Positions 11,383 through 25,000 of a stretch of DNA of 64,000 nucleotides are shown one piece after another. The position numbers and the translations under genes were made by a program. The notes under the pieces are model-generated. The model was not told where the DNA came from and made no database searches. It saw only the letters and a list, made by a program, of their open reading frames with translations. Location: contig VXAI01000183.1 in assembly GCA_013399305.1 (NCBI GenBank), positions 1,220,113-1,284,112 of the forward strand, written 5' to 3'. Each line of letters begins with the position of its first letter. The first letter of the stretch is position 1. The stretch is from Rostratula benghalensis (taxonomy: Eukaryota > Chordata > Aves > Charadriiformes > Rostratulidae).

Positions 11383-12163
11383 CTCTCTCCATCATTTTGC
11401 TTCTCATATATAGCACCAGATACTTCATCCACTCTGCCTCACAAAACACCCAGTCGTTATGAGACAATGGCACAGGACTCAACTTCCAGACCCAGATGTG
11501 AAATCACAAGGGGACTTTGCCTTCCAGATCATCTACAGGGAGCATGTGACCCAGATAACACCAACTGAATAAGCACATTATGAGAAACCACTTAACTCGT
11601 GAGCAAGTTTCGGAGTGAAACCATAACACCCCTTGGTAAGCTCAAAGATCCAAGGAAAATCAACATGGAAGACCAAGAGAGATTTTCTCGCAGAAAGCTC
11701 ATGTCAAAGAGTCAATTTTGAGAGCCAATAAAGTGTCAGTGCTGAAATCCAACCAAATTGGTACTTGATGTCATTAAAATATTTTTAAAGTTCAGAACAA
11801 GGCCGGTATTGTCTTATGTAAACACTATTCACCTCCACAGATTTTGCCAATGAGCACTAGAATTAGTGCTATCTATCAATATCTATCAATAGTGAGTAGA
11901 AATAAATTTTTACTGAGTTTGAATAAGCAGAACAACAGCAATGATTTTTCCCCCCTTCTTTTTTAGCTTATAAAAAACTTTTGACTAGCTGTGGGCTTTG
12001 AGGCACAAGTTACCAGTTGAGATGAGACAAGTAAAGAACATACTTCACACAGCTGCTGACCAAATTTCTGCCAAATTTGAATGAAGGAAAAGGGTTCCAA
12101 GCAGATGAGGTTTGCAACAGCTTGATTAAAAAAAATCAGAAGTTGGGATGTTCAGGCCCACAG
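11383..12163. other. Non-coding DNA
   Basis: No gene recognised. An imperfect duplication of ATCTATCAAT is at 11871-11890. Confidence 0.5.
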
Positions 12164-12366
12164 TCACAGAATGCTATGGGGTTGGAAGGGACCTCTAGAG
12201 ATCCAACCCCCTGCCAAAGAAGGTGCAGGTCCCACAGGAACACATCCAGGTGGGTCTGAAATGTCTCCAGAGATGGAGACTCCACCATTTCTCTGGGCAG
12301 CTTCTTCCAGGGCTCTGCCACCCTCACAGGGAAGAAGTTCCTCACGTTCAGGTGGAACTTCTTATG
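12164..12366 (-). mobile_element. CR1 LINE 3' end, B type
   Basis: TCACAGAATGCTATGGGGTTGG, CCTCTAGAGATCCAACCCCC and GAAATGTCTCCAGAGATGG, then CTCTGGGCAGCTTCTTCC and CACAGGGAAGAAGTTCC, ending after GGTGGAACTTCTTATG. A small internal deletion removes part of the usual tail-proximal block (the ATCTAGTCC region). Minus-strand ORF2 C-terminal residues (VRVAEPWKKLPREMVESPS) are readable. Confidence 0.93.
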
Positions 12367-14540
12367 TAGAAGAACATCTCAGTCCTCCTGAGAGGCAGCA
12401 ATGTGAAGGCACCAGGCAGACAACAGTATGCAAATATGAAGGGCAAGACAAGGAATTTTGCCCAAAGGGAAAAGTACACAGATAACTATAAGGACAAAAT
12501 TATATACAGATATTATATATATTCTATCTAGACATATATGAGACACAGGAAACGATCTTCATCCATCCTCTACTTCCTACAGAACTTCCTTGCTTTTGAA
12601 ACAGATTGAAACAACAGAAAAACCTTTTTCATTTCAACACCAGACCCAGTACCAACACTCAGATTTGCAGCTTTAAAGTTGTACAAGTGTTTTATTCACC
12701 AAAATTGGGTGAATGCAGTTCGCTCGGATTTCATAAGCAAAGTTTCAAGCTGTCTTAATTGGACAAACTCTTCTTTTTGAACATTTCGGTACGCATGCAC
12801 GTTTGTATCTTTTTAATGAGTTGATAGGATTTTACAGTCTTTGAGTCTGCTCCTACTTAGGTCAGTGTCAAAACTTTGTCTGAGTTCAGTGAAAGCAAAT
12901 CCATCCAGGCACGAGAACAACCGTACTCACAAAGATCAGCTTTTTTTTTTCCTGATTACTGGAAAAACCCCTAGAAACAAGGCGAAGAGAAATTGTTCTC
13001 CTCATCATCACTCAGTGCTTCGTTCACACCTGTTCACAAGTATGTTTTAGGGTATAATTTTTCTACTTGCTGGGACACTTCTCATCCCATTTGAGTGGCT
13101 GCCCCAGTGCTGGATCCCAGTTAAGGCCACGGCCGTACCGGTGGAAAGCTGTGTTTGCTGTTTAATCACAGTTATATGTGCTTTAGGCTAAAAGCCTGTC
13201 GTAAAACAGTCCAGACAAACCATTTGAACGGGACCTAAGAGGATTCTGCTTTAATGCTCACAAGGACTAAGGCTCTTTTAATGCAGAAAAAGCCTCCTAC
13301 CAGAGTCTGCGTGAGTCTTGGCTACCACACACGCGTCAGAGAGGTACCCAGCCATCTCCTATGTTCCTGCCCTGCAAACACTGATGGTTCTGACTTTTAA
13401 ATGGCTCATGCTTACAGAAATGCTGAAGTTAAACACCTTAATGACTTTTGGGTTTTTTCCCCCCCCTTTTAGTGAGTAATGCTTTCTCACCCCACCAAGT
13501 GCGAGACGGCAAACATTCAAATTGGAACTGTTCCCTCCCAGTTTCCACAAGAAGTGCTGTCTGACAAAGTTGGTATTTCAAGGGACAGGTTCAAAGCCCA
13601 AAGTGGTTGATCACACACACACACACAAAAAAATCTTCCGTACTGCAAGTTGACAAAAATCACCCGTTTTGCCTAATGCCTAACTATTTGGTAATTGCTC
13701 ATATTCTGTCTCACACCAACTTGAAGGATTTCAGCTTTTCATGTGCCTCATCTCCTTCTGAGGCACATCAGTCCCGGCGCAGATCGCAGCACCTTGAAAC
13801 ACTAATGCTCCTCACATGCTTCAATCTCCTCTAAAACCTCTTGTTCCTTGTGTGCTTAAATCTGTTAATAGCTCTTTCTCCTCCTGCAGGTTTTATCACT
13901 TTTGTCACAACTGATTCTGGTTAGGATGAAGTTTGTTTCATTTTCATTTTAGTGAAGTGCAGGAGCAACAATCTAAAAGCCTGAATTATTACAGTATTAA
14001 TAGAAAGATAAAATTGCATTTTTCTAAAAAATGGCTTTTTTCCTCAAGCACGAAACTCTCCCAGAAATGCATCTACAGAAATGACATCAACTTTTCAGCA
14101 TGTAAGAAGCTGCACAAGAAGTGAGGTGTGATGGTGTATGAGGATCACTGAGATGTGCACAACTGGTACCCACAGCTAAATATCTAACATTTCTACACAG
14201 CACAAAGTCTGGGAATGACTGACACCAATGAGATTATTCTTTTATTCCAGACTCATTTTTATTCTATTGTCTATTTAACTAGAAACATGTACTTACTGTT
14301 GGTTTATCTCCTTGTGCATGTTCCAGCTCTGGATACCCTGCTCATTCCCCTCCCACACCAGCCCCTTTTCGGGACCCACCTTCCCAGTTGTGGGGAGGTT
14401 GGACACATGCTGGAGGTTGATGCCAGAGAGCTGAAAGCTCTTATTCATGGTACAGGCTCTGTTGAGAGCTGACACATTCACAAAAAAGAATTGTTCAACA
14501 GAGCAAACATATAGGACTTGGAGTTCTCATCATCAGAAAG
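12367..14540. other. Non-coding DNA
   Basis: No gene recognised. Contains an AT-rich block (12,500-12,540) and a (CA)n tract at 13612-13626 followed by an A-run. Short ORFs on both strands lack protein signatures. Confidence 0.5.
13612..13626. repeat. (CA)n dinucleotide tract
   Basis: About seven CA units followed by A7, a short microsatellite. Confidence 0.8.
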
Positions 14541-14988
14541 GACATGGACCTGTTGGAGTAGGGCTAGAGGAGGCCACGGAGATGCTGTGAGGGCAGGGAG
14601 GACAGATTGAGAGAGTTAGGGGGGTTCAGGCTGTAGAAGAGAATGCTCCAGGGAGACCTTCTGGTCCCTCAAGGAGTTCCAAGAAAGCTAGAGAGGGACT
14701 CTTGGTCAGGGAGAGGAGCCATAGGACAAGGGGGAAGGGTTTGACACTGAAAGAGGGGAGATTTAGTTGAGATACCAGAAAGAAGTTCTTTGGTGTGAGG
14801 GTGGTGAGAGCCTGGCCCAGGTTGCCCAGAGAAGCTGTGGCTGCCCCATCCCTGGAGGGGTTCAAGGCCAGGTTGGAGGGGGCTTGGAGCAACCTGGTGT
14901 GGTGGGAGGTGTCCCTGCCCAGGGCAGGGGTTGGAACTCCATGATCTTTAAGGTCCCTTCCAACCCAAACCATTCTGTGATTCTATGA
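14541..14988 (+). mobile_element. CR1 LINE 3' end, A type
   Basis: Sense copy from GACATGGACCTGTTGGAG through GGCTGTAGAAGAGAATGCTC, GACAAGGGGGAAGGGTTTG and GGTGGTGAGAGCCTGGCCC to the tail AACCATTCTGTGATTCTATG. About 450 bp, 5'-truncated, with a degraded ORF2 C-terminus. Its 3' 200 bp closely resemble those of the copies at 33.8, 41.8 and 8.6 kb, so they probably belong to one subfamily. Confidence 0.95.
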
Positions 14989-17900
14989 CTTTTCCCAAGC
15001 CCTTTGGAGAACAGCCGCACCTCTTGGAAGAGCACCTTAAGGCTAAATTAATACCATCTGGACAACAGCAACAGTTCTTAAAATGATGCTCTTCTGAAAA
15101 GCTGCTGCTGTCCTACACACACAGATTTTTTTAATCCTTTATAAGTTGCTTATTTCAGACCACATGAAGGAATGGGGTTAAATTACCCAGTCTCGTTATT
15201 CACACCGCAGGTTCCGACTCATCAATGTTCATTCAGCCCTTCAGCCATCTCCAGTATTTACATGAAGTACTGTGCCAGTCAGGATGATTAGGGACCTGCT
15301 GTGTGATAACTAAAAAACAAAAGCTAAATAAATAAATAAAAAGTACTCTATCTCCTCTCTGGAAATATTACACGATCTTCAGCATTTGGGGCTTTTTTTT
15401 CTTCTCATTGTTACCCCATACACTTAAAAATAATTGTTCTCAGACTAGAAGATGGCTATATTTTACTCTTTATCTTTAAATGAATGATACTTGATGATTT
15501 GAAGTGCTCTTACATTGCAGTTCCTACTTAAACAGTAATTCAGCAGTAACAGTACCAAGGATGGGGCAGGGTTAAAATATTTTCTTGTTTTAGTCTGTCA
15601 AAATACTCGTCGAAACTAACATACCTGATACATTAAAATATTTATGTGAAATGTGTCTGTTCAGCACTCAAGCACAGAAGGGATAAGTATAGTCAAATTC
15701 TTACTGGATGTCAATCAACTTAGGAATGAATGGAACCATTCAATTACAGACCCATGAGACAGAAGCAGACAAGGAGTTACACCTCAGGATCCAGTAAATA
15801 CTGCCCCTCTGCAGTCCAGAGCGGGGGGACAATGCTGTCCCCTAAACTTCTCCTCTTCTTCTTTTCTTTCTGAACTAGAAGGCAAAGGAGGTTAAAATCC
15901 ACACACGAGCTGGTTATGAAATGTCACTTAGGCAGTGCAGGACTCTCCCTCCATTCATCAAAAGTGATGATTTCTCAAAATGTCTGCTCAGGAAAAGGGT
16001 CATGTGCGGTGTCAGGACAGTTCAAACTGCACTCTCGTTTCTACCAATTTCCAAACAGTTTTTTGATTGGGACAGGGACATTTTTTCCTGTTTGACCTTC
16101 ACATATGGCCTCTGTACTTAAGGAAGAGATCACCAAACAAAAAAAAGTGCAGGTCAAGAGCCATCTCGATGACTAGGACTGAATTCAGGCACCACCTGAA
16201 CTTCCACATTCTTCTTCCAAACCCAAAGAAACTCAGTTCTGGAACAAAAACTCAATTTTCCCTCAACACCTTTCATATTTTGTGGGAGTGGAGGGAAGTT
16301 CAGCGCATCTATTTCCCCCACCCTGCTATGCCTGGTGTCTTTTTTCCTCCTCTCTCTCAACAATTCCAGGGCCTTATGAAGGAGCTGCTGATGTTTCCCC
16401 ACCGGCAGGGGATGAAAAGTGCCGCTTATTCCCCGTTGTATGTGTGGGATCTCAGCAGAGCTGCCACGAAGCAACAGACCAGGGCCCAAATAAGTGTGGA
16501 GTGTGACACTTGGGCAGGGCTGTCTGCCAGGACTTGAACCTGTGGTTCCAGAGAGTCTAGATGTTAGTCTAGGAAATCCAACCTGCTGCTTAGATGATGA
16601 AACCATGCCCAATTTAAAACTTGCAGCCTTATTCCTCTGGAATGTGCCTTCAGATGAATGGAATAGCCAACCATGCTGGATAAGCACATTAACTGGATGC
16701 TTTTACTAAAGTGATCAGAAGTAAAATAACTCTGTTGACATTTAAATATCACCATAATCTGCCTGCAAAGCTCACACTCCATTGAGATGACCAGGGGCAA
16801 TTATTTCTTAGGTTTGTATCCATATGCACCGATATTCAAGAGGTTACCTTTGGTGTCAGAGGGCAGTTAAATTAAACAGTTGAAGGAGATGCCTGTTGCA
16901 TGTCACAAGGGCAAGACAAACACCAATATGATTCCACACATTCTTCAACAATTAGTGAGAAACACTGCATCCCCAATGAACAGGACTGCTGTGGCCACCC
17001 AGTCAGAAAACACACCATCTCAAACATCTGTAAAAAAAATTAAATGTTGGGGTTTTTTTTTTATAAAGAGCATTGAAGATTGCAATGATGGATTGCCAAG
17101 AAAGATTTCAGTCGTTTTCCCAAATCCTAACTGCCCATCTTTAAATTACTGGTGCTTAACAGCTGCAATAACTATAATTGGGTCACTACAGCTTTAATCC
17201 CACTTTCACACTTGCATCGCGAATCTAAACAGCTGAACATTAAAATCAGGAATGAAATAGCAAAACACACCTTAAATTTTTGAAGCAGTAGCACAATTCT
17301 AACACTCCAGAGGTAATTATTATCCTTAATAACACCCGATATGATTGAGGCTTTTAACAAAAGGAATGCTGCCTTGAAGCCGTCTGCTAGCACTCAGAAT
17401 TTGACTGCTCTGAAAAATTGTCAGCTGAGGAATAAAAGTGCATTATTAATGATAGGTACGTGATGGGATGTGCAAACTCTGCCCAGAAGGGGCTGGGAAA
17501 GGTTAAATTCCTTCACTGAGAGGAGGAGACAGTTGCACAATATGCCAGAGCCAAGGCTAAAAGGCAGACCTTCTAACTATCCTATCAAACCCAACAGGTT
17601 TGAAATAAGAGGGTTTAAATCAGGATATCTGGGTCGGATTTCCTAAAGATTGAATAATTACTGGTTTACTAATGGCTCTCAACATACAGTGTTGGTGGAC
17701 ACTGCAATGATCAAAGTATTACTTAATATAAAGTCATTTATTTAAATAACTCAAATCAGACAAGATAATCACATTTTTCAATTCAATTTTCTAACTTTTT
17801 CTTTGGAATAACTCCTGAAACCACATGTATTTGGATTGTAGAAATCAGGGATGATCATACATGCTCAAAATAAGGGACCAGCGTTCTATGTGAGCTTTCC

Positions 17901-20900
17901 CTGAAGGATTTTGATGAACTTGGAACCAGACTGGTCTTCTGTTTCTAAGGTATGTGACAAACCAAAATGCCAGGTTGCCTCCCGAACCACCCCCTGCAGC
18001 TCAGCACACAAAACAATCTTTCAATAGTTACTCCACGTGATGCCACCTACGGAGAGCAGTTCAAGCAAGCACAGCACATCTGGAAGTACCCAATTAACAC
18101 AAGGGCCAACTCTCTCCAAAAGTAGGAAATTGCCAAATTCAGGTAACAGGCCCCAAAAGAAAATACACCCCATCCCGAGACACGCTGCACAGAGAACTTT
18201 TTGTTTTGAATTTCCAACACAAAGACCGAAGCAGCGATTATGAACCTGCTATTGCCTCGACAGTGCATTCTATTAAACCCTGTTTAAAAACAGATAGAGT
18301 TAAAAGTTTGAGTAAGATCTGTGAGTAGCACTGGTTTGGCAGAGATACATTCACTCAGATTATTATTTTTTTTTTAGGAGAGAGATATAAGGGGAATAAT
18401 AAAGGCTGAAAATTCGCCTTGCAAAAAACCAAAATTCTGATGAAAATGATGCCCATTAGGATAAACCTGTGCCAAGACCAACAGAGCAGAGTGCTCTCAG
18501 GGGAGCAATCAGGTCCAAGGGCTGGGACTGCACAAGCTGCCCTTTCACTGTGAGGCTGTTCAGATGTGTGGAATGGACATGAAAAATCCAGAAGGAATAT
18601 TATGCTATGCTGTTATTTATTACACTACAACGCTTTCCTCTTTCTTGTCGTGCTCCTGAGCTGTGCTGTTCACTGGAGGGAAAGATGGAAGCCGTGGCTT
18701 CAAACCATTCTTGCCTTCTTCATAGTTACTTATTTTAAAGAATTAGTCCTAAATACTACAAGAGGTATTATGAAAAGTATCTTTATATTTCTCCCTGTTC
18801 TACGCCAAAACATAGAGAGCCTTTTATTAAATTATAAAGGAAGTCTGTGACAAACTGGGAAGAGAATAGCTATTTTCCAAATCTGTCAAGCACAAACAGC
18901 ATCCAGAATTTGTCCCAAATTCCCCTTTTCCATCCTAAAAAGCGACATGAAGAAAAGCTGTTTGACACCCAAGAAATCTAGATCAATATCAGAAAGCATA
19001 ACTCACGCAGAAAAGCGATGGTAAGAATTTGGGGACGGGAGAAAATTCAACACCAGGCCAGAACCTGCAGAAATACAGGCAAAGTTGTACAAGAAGTGAA
19101 AGCCAAGGTCCAAGAGTGGAAGTAAAGCCCCGGTGAAAGGCAGAAATCATCTCACAGAGCTCTGATTTCATATACCACCTCTGCCTACCCCTTCACAGAT
19201 GGGCAATAGGTGTTGTAAGTACACCAGCACACCCCAAGTGTAACAGTACACAGCACACTGGCTGGCATTGTTCACCCATGGAAGTAGATAAAATTCCATT
19301 AAGTAAAAAAATCCAATTTTTATACTGAAATGGAGAAAGCTGAAGTAACTGCTGTGTCTGACAATATGAATTCTTAGTAATTGTCCTGTTCGGCCTCTTT
19401 CAGGGCTCTTAAGCTCCACTACAAACCCTATGATTATAAAACATGGTTTCAGAACTTTTCACTTCAGAGGGGGTTTTTTTTCCCAACAGGAAAACACCAG
19501 CAATCACCACTTTTTCACACAAAGACTTCAGCTCAAGTCAAGATAGATTTCAACTTTGACACGAAAAGCAGAGACACAGATTAGCTGGCAGCTTTTTAAG
19601 CAGTTGGCAGGGAATAACTATAAAAATTCACTTCTCCCACTGGCTTAAAAAGAAATTTGCTATACTTATTACTGGAAAGGGACTCATACAGGAGATTGTT
19701 CCAATCAGAACATTACCCGGTACAGCAGCACTTGAGTTCAGAGTTTCAAAAATATTTGTACTGAGAATTCGAAGGCATGACAACACTACTTCATTTTCTA
19801 ATTATTCCTTTGATACTTGGGATTGAGTCATTTCCAAAGGTATAAACTTAGTTCCCCATGTTTCTCCAGTCTCTTCAAAAGTCTCACCTTTCTCTTTCTT
19901 CCTAATTTCCCCCCCCCCCCCCCTAAAGACAAAACACTGTCTGGTACAACAGACACAGAAGTGTGATTTTCCGTTTCTCACTGCAAGACACGGCAGCAAA
20001 TTGTTTAATTTTAACTTCACAGACTGTAAGGTGTGCGAATACAACGTTTATACCTCCGATGAAATCAACAGGAACAGCAAGACACACTCCACTCCTAATC
20101 TGCCAAGGTCACGGAGGGCACGCCAGGTCACCGCATTAAGGCCTGAGCACCAGTAATAGCTGCTCTGCCTTGAGGATGTCACTTTGGATTTGCCTGGAGA
20201 AATCCAGAAAGGAGTTAAAGAGGCCATAAATGTAGGCCACAAGCAGAGAATGCCATTTTTTTTTCACCAGCAAGTTGGTTTACAGGAGCCAACTTTCCGT
20301 TATATTGGCTCTCAACATCAGGCAACATTTCAACAATAAATAGGGTTTGGCCACAGAATGATTCACAACTTGCCTCAATAGGGCTGTCTTTTTTTTAAAT
20401 CCCCCCTTCTAAATTCAGGTGACCCACATTCTGAGCTCTGTCTCAGACACAGACATAGAAGCAACCACTACAACTGCAGTTACTGGTGACAGTAGGAGCT
20501 AACACACCCGAGAGGATGACATTATAAGGCCTGGCCAAGCAGCCCAACACCTTCTCTAATTTCCAGCAGCAGACAATGGCAGCACTTACACCCCTTTTTC
20601 CTACAAACATTCAATAGGATTTGGACATCTAAATATCTCTTGTGCTCCTTTAAATCACTAAATGAGCCCAAAGCCTCAAAAGATAGCTTAATAAGGTAAA
20701 GTTTTTGTGGATTTGTTTTTTTTTTTTCCTTTCTTAAATCGCTCGTGTTGTGCAATGTGGCAAAATGTCAGGATTCCCAGCATTTCTTTCAAAGTATTTT
20801 CTTCATAAGAGGTGAAAGAATGGAAAGAACTGCAGTATCTCTGGGTATTGTATAATCAGAAGACCTCCACAGTGGACATTTTGACTATAACCAGATGGCT

Positions 20901-21393
20901 GGAGGCTGCCAAACTATCTCTATCTTCAGCATGAATAATATTTCAGTAACTCTTGTTCCCAGCAGCCTTAACACAGATCTGTGTCCCCTCCATCCTCCCC
21001 CTCTGCCCCCCAACCTTTTCTCCAGTGTCTAAAACAAGGCTGCATGGTGGCTTCCAACCTCCTACAAATGAACCTTGGGGTCATTACCTTCCTCTCATCC
21101 CTTCGTACCTCATCCCCACGTCCAGGCTGCTGCCTCTACGTTCCTTCAGGCCTTTTACCCCCTTGATTACAAACCTTAGAACAGACACAATTTTACTGGT
21201 AGAGAAGTACTTAATGAAGTTGTCATCTTAGCTGACTTGTATAGAAATACAGCACAGCAGCATAAGGCCTCAAAATGGCCTCAAGACCACAGAACCTCTT
21301 TATTTACTCAGAGTGCAGCACGGGGATGTTACAACAGTTGTAACAACCTATTAAATAATAATAGAAGATATGAAAAGTTTGTGGTGTCCAGCG
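14989..21393. other. 6.4 kb of non-coding DNA without recognisable transposons
   Basis: No gene recognised. Two ORFs overlap on opposite strands at 16067-16537 (plus) and 16154-16687 (minus, about 177 codons). Neither shows a known domain, and each is the other's shadow or chance. Homopolymers include a C-run at 19909-19923 and a T-run near 20,718-20,728. No splice-bounded open exon stood out, but I did not exhaustively test every donor-acceptor pair. Confidence 0.45.
19909..19923. repeat. Poly(C) run, 15 C
   Basis: Uninterrupted C homopolymer. Such runs are prone to sequencing-length error and to i-motif or G-quadruplex formation. Confidence 0.9.
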
Positions 21394-21630
21394 TAGAATC
21401 ATCGAGGTTGGAAGGGACATTTCAGATGGAGTCCAACCATCAACCCAACACTGCCCAAACCACCACTCACCCATGTCCCTCATGACATCTGCCCAGCTTT
21501 TAAATACCTCCAGGGATGGGGACTCCACCACTGCCCTGGGCAGCCTCTGCCAAGGCTGGACAACCCTTCCAGTGTCAACATTTTTCCTAATATCCATCCT
21601 AAACCTCCCCTGGTGCAACTTAAGGCCATT
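21394..21630 (-). mobile_element. CR1 LINE 3' end, C type, left arm of inverted pair
   Basis: TAGAATCATCGAGGTTGGAAGG, GGAGTCCAACCATCAACCC, TTTTAAATACCTCCAGGGATGG, TTTTTCCTAATATCCATCC and AAACCTCCCCTGGTGCAACTT, ending near 21,630. Orientation minus. Another CR1 begins about 80 bp to the right in the opposite direction. Confidence 0.93.
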
Positions 21631-21713
21631 AAAGCACGCAGAGGCACACATACAAAGAAGTCAATGTTCTCGTGTCCTAATGCCCTGTCCCTTCTGAGAC
21701 TTTTCTGGTCCTT

Positions 21714-22051
21714 CTGGGTCTTTTTAGTCCGGAGAAGACTGAGGGAGACCAGATCAACACCTAGAAATACTTAAAAGCGGGGTGTCAGGGGGATGGGACC
21801 AGTCTGTGTTCAGTGGTGCCCAGGGACAGGACAAGAGGGAACGGGCACAAACTTGTCCATAGGAAATTCCATCTCAACATGAGGAGGAACTTATTTCCTG
21901 TGAGGGTGGCAGAAACTCCATCTCTGGAGACATTCAAACCCACTTGGACACGTTCCTGTGGGACATGCTCTGGGTGGACCTGCTCTGGAAGGGGTTTAGA
22001 GTAGATCTCCAGAGGTCCCTTCCAACCCCTACTCATCCTCTGATTCCAGAA
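21714..22051 (+). mobile_element. CR1 LINE 3' end, B type, with internal deletion
   Basis: Sense copy from CTGGGTCTTTTTAGTCCGG through GGGACAGGACAAGAGGGAACG and CTCTGGAGACATTCAAACCC to a decayed tail after CAGAGGTCCCTTCCAACCCC. After GTGAGGGTGGCAGA the usual ~35-bp block encoding [12 protein letters not shown] is missing and the sequence jumps to AACTCCATCTCTGG, a clean deletion compared with the copies at 2.5 and 6.6 kb. Confidence 0.93.
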
Positions 22052-25000
22052 TCTACACTGGCCAGAACCTGCCTGTGAGTTTGGTCACTTTCAGAGAAAA
22101 ATGATATTAATAAACATAACTGTTTGCAAGGTCACATCAGTTGGTAATATCTTGGCCAGTAGAACTATTCACTCTGGAAGACAAATTCTGTACAAGAGCC
22201 TTGATTATCAAGTTGTACTTCCGTGTTGGAGAAGCCAGCCCAAGTCACAACCTTCTGTGGAAGGCTGTAAATCATCCCACCTCAACAGCCACTTCTCTGA
22301 TTGCCCACATGTCTCCCACAGAATATACTGGGGAGAAAAAGCTGATTAGCATTCCAGTTAATAGAGCCCAAAGCTATTAATAATAAATCCATTAGAACTT
22401 TTAATTAAAGCCCTGAAACTAGTCAGACAAAATTCACCCCCATGTAATAAAATCAATCTATAATATCAGTAATAATTAGCAATGTATCCTGTAGGATTAA
22501 AAATAATTAAAATAATTACATTTTGAAGTATTTTTAAATAGGTAATAGAGTGCTTCAAAGAAGCTAATAAAATTATATTCAGAACCTGTAGGCTACTGTC
22601 CTGACAGGATATACTTTGACTATAGACTAAAATAATGAACTTACAAGTAATTAAGAAGTGTATCAGGCACTGGATAATTATTCTGCATGATCTTGCCTTC
22701 CTTCTTGAAGATTTTGGGCCTCTTTTAGCAACATTTTGTAAATTTAGCAACAAATTTAGTGTGTTGCCCACCGTTCACAACATCCAAGAAGCAAAGTGAT
22801 ATTGGAGTATTGCAAGAGAGCCAAAAGCTGTGACTGCAGTCATACACAACAGCACAGGTAACTGAAGCCCAAAATTCCTGTACAGGCACCAAAATAAACA
22901 GCCAATTGTCAGGGGTGATAAGAAGTGACTTTATTAGCAATTACTTTCCTGATTGGTAGTAATTTGAAGATTTTTTTATTCTTTTTTCTGGGGCAGCTGA
23001 GAGGCAAAAGGGCTGTGAGTGAAGAAGAGCAAAGGAGTTAAGAAGCCAGTGCAGACCAAAGAGGAAAAATTATTTATGATAGTATAGAAGCAAGGGAAGT
23101 TTACAGTGGGCCTAGAGTGGAAGGAGGGAAAAAAAAAACCAAAACAAAAAAACACTTATTTGCATTGCATTATATAAAGACTCAATGAACTTGGACAAAA
23201 TTTGACCAAAGAAGTCATCCTCCAAAGCACCAGAGTAAAAACTACTCTGCAGTGTAAATTCTCCAGTTGATTGGAAGTTTAAGTGATCTTACTTGTCAGA
23301 GGTTTGCTGCTTACAGGCACCACAGCATTTTTGCAGATAATATGCAAAACACCAAGAACATGGTAGAAAGGGAAAGAGAATTATACAATTTCCATGAGGC
23401 CTGACAAGTTTAGGCACACAGCTTAAGATTTAAAAAAGCAGTTCTACTATACATAATTGGCTCTTCCCCAAGAATTTAGCTAAGCAAGATTTATGTAAAC
23501 TCCTGTTTCTCAAGACAGATATCTAAACTGCACTCCACCCATACCGAATCTGCCAAACTTTTTTTGTTCATAAACAACCCCATTTAGAGATGTACAGAGC
23601 TTAGGGGAAGAGAAAAGGAAAGCTTCATGCTAAAAATCCCCCCAACACCCCCAGCCCCCAAAGGAAATATCTTCCTGGAAAAAGTTATCAGGTGTGGAGG
23701 AGTTTAAGTAGCTTATCACAATTAAAAATGTCTGAAGAACAGAGCAGCATTACATGGGCAAAGTGAGTTCCCCTACTGTCAGCCTACAATAAATTATCAC
23801 ACACAAAACCACCTCTTTGTATGGCACAAAAACTCATAAGCTGGAAGCAAGGCCTTTCTTCACCCAAAATAGAGTTTCGTTTCAAGATTAAACTGCATTT
23901 TTAAAAGAAACCTGGAACTATTAATTTCTAAATTTCAATTAAAGAATGACAGAATGGCCTACTAGCACTGAAAAAGCAAGTCAAACAAAAGCTGGGGTTG
24001 ATGAAATTTCATACACTCATACACTGAAGACTCAAAATGTAAATAGCCCCCCCCCCCCCAAAAAAAAAAATTGATGAAACACTTCTGGTTACTCCTCTTT
24101 AAGCTGCAAAATGATTTTTCAACCCTTGTTTTTAAATTCCTCAGTTAATATTATCAATACCTCTTTCAGAGAAGAGCTAACTAATGCATGGGTTGGTTTA
24201 AAGTTATTACCTTAGTTCTTAAATAGTAAATATCTTGAAGGGAAGCAAACGAGAAGATGGGAGAATGAATTACAAGCAGAATGTTATAAAAAGTGATTTG
24301 GAAGGCGAGAGCAGAAAAAGGAAAAAATTGAGGCATCAAATCTAGTATCAAAATAAAGTGAAGTTAGGCAGAATAAACTAAATTTCCACGTTAGGTGGTA
24401 TTCAATCACATAGCCAAGAAGTTTTCCTTTAAACACCCAGTATTCCACAGTCCAGAATACAGTTCTAGAGTCCACAGGTTCAAGAGGAAAGATGCACAAG
24501 AATGCTGATGTCAGATCAGCACAAAATACACTCATTTACCTTTTTCCAAACAAGGCACAGCATCTTCCTCTTGCTTCTTTCCCTCCTAGATCAGTTGTAT
24601 GAGATCAGAGTTTGGGATCCTGGCAAAGCCTTCCCTCTCACATACGCGTTAAAGAGGCCACAGATAATATTCTATAAAATTTCACGCTGCATCTATTGAT
24701 TTTAAAATCAAAACTGGGTGCTGAGGGATGCACAGAAAAAAAGGATGATCTATTACTTGAAGTTCAAGCAAAGGCTTGTGCAGAAAGCCATCCCAGAGGA
24801 TCTCAGAGAGGGGGACTAAGGAAAAGCCAGCAGTTGCACCAAAGCATTTTCCTGCCTTTTTAAATGTTGAGATGAAGGCCAGTGGCATGGATTTGCCTGC
24901 ACTGCCATAGTACAGGCTGTAAGCACAAGCACTGTGCCTTCTTCATCCACATCACTTCATGCTTAATTCTCCTCTCAAGTGATGTTTGAAACCAGTCAGC

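Noticed and set aside
16154..16687. 177-codon minus-strand ORF overlapped by a 156-codon plus-strand ORF
   Set aside because: No domain, no splice context and mutual overlap; most likely chance.
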